Made by a program: the position numbers and the translations under genes. The notes beneath the pieces were generated by a model that saw only the letters and a list, made by a program, of their open reading frames with translations, had not been told where the DNA came from and did not search any database. Positions 31,962 through 33,717 of a DNA stretch of 33,717 nucleotides are shown one piece after another; within the stretch, counting starts at the first letter, position 1; every line of letters begins with the position of its first letter. The DNA is from JAZDLC01 sp043802345 (GTDB lineage: Bacteria; Planctomycetota; B15-G4; JADJEK01), in the NCBI GenBank assembly GCA_043802345.1, contig JAZDLC010000317.1, forward strand, positions 1 through 33,717, read 5' to 3'.

Positions 31962-32771
31962 TCAGCGGGAAAGTAGGGCCAGGACCCTCGCGGGGGCTCG
32001 CCCCGCATTGGAAAGGCGGAGCGGAGACACAATCAGCGTGGCTCCCAGTGGAGGGAGTCGGTCGAGCCCCCGCAGGTTCTCGATGGCGTACTTTCCGGCA
32101 GCGAAAAGCGCCCTGTGCGCGTCCAGATTGCTGTTCAGGCCCAGGTCGACGGAAGGCGTATCGACACCGATGGCCCGGATGTTCCGCTCCCGGAGCAGAA
32201 ATCGAACCGCATCCTCGCTGAATCCCGGGAAGTGCAGCTCGCCCTCGGCATCCTGGTTCAGGTAAACCTCCGGCTGATCGTAGAAGGCATCCCACCCGGA
32301 GAGCATCAGCACGATCGCTCCGCCTGGCAGCGATCCGTGTTCCTGTTCAAACTGGCGGAGTTCCCGCTCGCCGATCGAGACGTCCGGATCGCCCGCTGCC
32401 AGTTGTGGCCGCAGATCAATGACCACCGCCGGGCCGATCAGATCGCCCGGATCGAGGCTGTCGATGGTCCTGCCGGTCGCGTCGAGCAGGGCGGGAGCAT
32501 CGACGGTGGTTCCGGTCCGGGTGGAGACCGCGAGGTGGGCCGCGATCTGCTGGGAATGGGCCCAAGATGCCCCCTGTTCCTTGTCGTCAGGGACTCCCCC
32601 AAGGAACAGGGGCTGGGACAGGTCAACGACCCGCCCGGAGGCGGGCAGCGGAGGCGCAGCGACGAGGCGCGGCCCGGGCCCAGGAGCGCCGCTCCCGGAC
32701 CCGGGAGCATCAAAGTGGCAGCCGCCGGCAAGCAGAACCGCGAGGATCACACTCGCATTCCTGCTCGACAC
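31962..32771 (-). CDS. Exported cyclase-family (PF04199) protein with lost metal ligands
   Basis: 269 aa from a GTG at 32771. A lipoprotein-like leader (SVILAVLLAGGC, C18) is followed by a cyclase/kynurenine-formamidase fold: GRVVDLSQPLF, GAIVLMLSGWD, IRAIGVDTPSVD, HRALFAAGKYAIENLRGL. The zinc signature H-T-G-T-H-x-D-x-P-x-H is altered to R85-T-G-T-T89-V-D91-A-P-A-L95, so three histidines are replaced while the fold and a late His/Glu remain. It is probably catalytically dead or has a new function. A longer frame running upstream to 33626 is out of frame with the true repeat protein and is spurious. Confidence 0.78.
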   Translation of the reverse strand: MSSRNASVILAVLLAGGCHFDAPGSGSGAPGPGPRLVAAPPLPASGRVVDLSQPLFLGGVPDDKEQGASWAHSQQIAAHLAVSTRTGTTVDAPALLDATGRTIDSLDPGDLIGPAVVIDLRPQLAAGDPDVSIGERELRQFEQEHGSLPGGAIVLMLSGWDAFYDQPEVYLNQDAEGELHFPGFSEDAVRFLLRERNIRAIGVDTPSVDLGLNSNLDAHRALFAAGKYAIENLRGLDRLPPLGATLIVSPLRLSNAGRAPARVLALLSR

Positions 32772-32787
32772 TGTACCCCCCCGCCCG

Positions 32788-33717
32788 CTAGCGACGGCCA
32801 CCCCGGCCGCCACGCCCGCCACGCCCGCCGCGGCGACCGCCGTTCGACTCCCGGTAGCGCTCTGGCCGAGGCTCATCTCGTCCCTCAGGGCGACGGCTCC
32901 TGCTGCCGTCTTCAGGTTCGGCGTCGTTGATCGGAGCTTCCGGGTCATCCCGATCCTGGCGCGTGGAGCGACCGCGCCCGCCGCTATCCTCGCGCGGGGG
33001 ACGATCCTCGCGCGCCGGACGATCCTCGCGCGCCGGACGATCCTCGCGCGCCGGACGATCCTCGCGCGCCGGACGATGATCCGACTCGAACCGGCCTCTG
33101 CCCGAACGCGATCCCCTGTCGTCAGGGATCGGTCGCTCGGAGCGCTCCTCCTGGTCACCACGGCCCCGGCGGCCACCTCGGCCTTCGTTCGCTCGCCCGC
33201 CCCGGTCGTCGCGATCGACTCGGTCCCGGCGATTGCCACGGTCGTCCCGGTCGATCGGGTCACGGCGGTTGCCACGGTCATCCCGGTCGATCGGGTCACG
33301 GCGACCACCTCGGACATCCCGCTCGTCCCGGTCCCGACGGTTGCCCCGGTCGTCCCGGTCATCCGGGTCTCGACGGCTCGCGTCGGCCCCGCGGACATCC
33401 CGGTCCTGCCGGTTGCCCCGGTCATCCCGGTCCCGTCCTCGACCCCCTTCCGTCCGGCCCTCACGGTCAGGCCGATCGCCACGGGCAGGCCGATCCTCGC
33501 GGGCAGGCCGATCCTCGCGGGCAGGCCGATCCTCGCGGGCAGGCCGATCGCCACGGGCAGGCCGATCCTCGCGGACAGGCCGATCCTCGCGGACAGGCCG
33601 ATCCTCGCGGACAGGCCGATCGCCACGGGCAGGCCGATCCTCGCGGACAGGCCGATCCTCGCGGGCAGGCCGATCCTCGCGGGCAGGCCGATCCTCGCGG
33701 GCAGGCCGATCCTCGCG
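32788..33717 (-). CDS. Partial REDRPA/RGG-repeat protein (N-terminus beyond window)
   Basis: The frame is open from the right edge to the TAG at 32788, at least 309 residues, with no start needed inside. At the edge, 14 exact 18-bp units (33466-33717) encode R(E/G)DRP(A/V/D). A middle block is rich in DRDDRGNRRD, a second short REDRPA array lies at about 33000-33075, and the C-terminus is an RGG tract (NGGRRGGRGGRGGR). This is a strongly charged disordered tail, as on RNA helicases, ribonucleases and other RNA-binding proteins. The catalytic or folded part is off the window. It ends 17 bp before the cyclase-family start. Confidence 0.65.
   Translation of the reverse strand, partial: REDRPAREDRPAREDRPAREDRPVREDRPARGDRPVREDRPVREDRPVREDRPARGDRPAREDRPAREDRPAREDRPARGDRPDREGRTEGGRGRDRDDRGNRQDRDVRGADASRRDPDDRDDRGNRRDRDERDVRGGRRDPIDRDDRGNRRDPIDRDDRGNRRDRVDRDDRGGRANEGRGGRRGRGDQEERSERPIPDDRGSRSGRGRFESDHRPAREDRPAREDRPAREDRPAREDRPPREDSGGRGRSTRQDRDDPEAPINDAEPEDGSRSRRPEGRDEPRPERYRESNGGRRGGRGGRGGRGGRR
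33466..33717 (-). repeat. 14 tandem 18-bp units encoding R(E/G)DRP(A/V/D)
   Basis: The 18-bp unit GGCAGGCCGATCCTCGCG (plus strand) is repeated fourteen times to the window edge. Variants are GAC (Val) and GTC (Asp) for GGC, and GCCACG (Arg-Gly) for CTCGCG (Arg-Glu). The period is a multiple of three and the variation is coding-conservative, so it is a protein repeat, not a CRISPR or satellite array. Confidence 0.9.

Noticed and set aside
31962..33626. A single 554-codon minus-strand ORF joining the repeat region to the cyclase domain
   Set aside because: Its upstream part reads the 18-bp repeat as IGLPAR in a frame different from the REDRPA/RGG frame, which has an RGG C-terminus and its own stop at 32788. 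The true cyclase-family start with a lipoprotein leader is at 32771.
33466..33717. CRISPR-like array
   Set aside because: Units are contiguous 18-mers without unique spacers and encode a conserved hexapeptide.

Overview
The window is GC-rich bacterial chromosome, densely coded on both strands. MqnD (futalosine route to menaquinone), bacterial Tgt, RecQ and MgtE rule out archaea. The many lipoprotein, Tat and Sec-exported proteins of unknown family, the MurL-like PP-loop protein, and intergenic GTACTCGT-type and CGAAATCG-type repeats would fit an uncultured Acidobacteriota-like or other soil/sediment lineage. That placement is inference; no rRNA is present.

Layout. (1) 276-6042, minus strand: a tight four-gene operon with a fold-type-II PLP enzyme, a DUF1611/DgcN-like P-loop protein, a fusion of a MurL-like PP-loop ATPase with a creatininase-family amidohydrolase, and a DgcA/dipeptide-epimerase-like enolase-superfamily enzyme. 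Three of the four parts resemble enzymes that acylate or epimerise glutamate or glutamyl dipeptides. (2) 6369-7730: MgtE Mg2+ transporter, followed by about 650 bp of repeat-bearing noncoding DNA. (3) 8387-14445: an accessory region next to an intact tRNA-Thr(CGT). It holds a Fic protein, three exported proteins (one frameshifted at a G7 tract) and two extra 48-bp copies of the tRNA 3' half embedded in a duplicated unit of about 245 bp. This looks like two tandem integrative elements whose recombinase is absent from the window. (4) 14526-17157, minus: mqnD, an O-methyltransferase-like gene and a LON-domain protein. (5) 17344-22462, plus: a thioredoxin-fold protein lacking CxxC, an HD hydrolase, a MATE exporter, an exported Cys-containing protein and a SPASM radical SAM enzyme overlapping it by 4 nt, which may be a peptide/protein-modification system. 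(6) 22510-23662, minus: an AbiE-like nucleotidyltransferase toxin-antitoxin pair with a strong, almost leaderless promoter. (7) 23977-28462, plus: recQ, a LOG-family gene and tgt. (8) 28488-28586, minus: a 32-codon basic protein carrying the KANHGKRP motif of ribosomal protein bL37. (9) 28781-30756, plus: a Tat-exported alkaline-phosphatase-fold protein translationally coupled to an exported protein. (10) 30770-33717, minus: a small unknown protein, a stand-alone PAS protein, an exported cyclase-family protein that has lost its metal-binding histidines, and the C-terminal part of a REDRPA/RGG-repeat protein that runs off the window.

The most promising leads are the glutamyl-epimerisation operon with its fused PP-loop/creatininase protein, the radical SAM pair, the tandem tRNA-Thr att-like array with helically phased repeats, and the bL37-like mini-protein.
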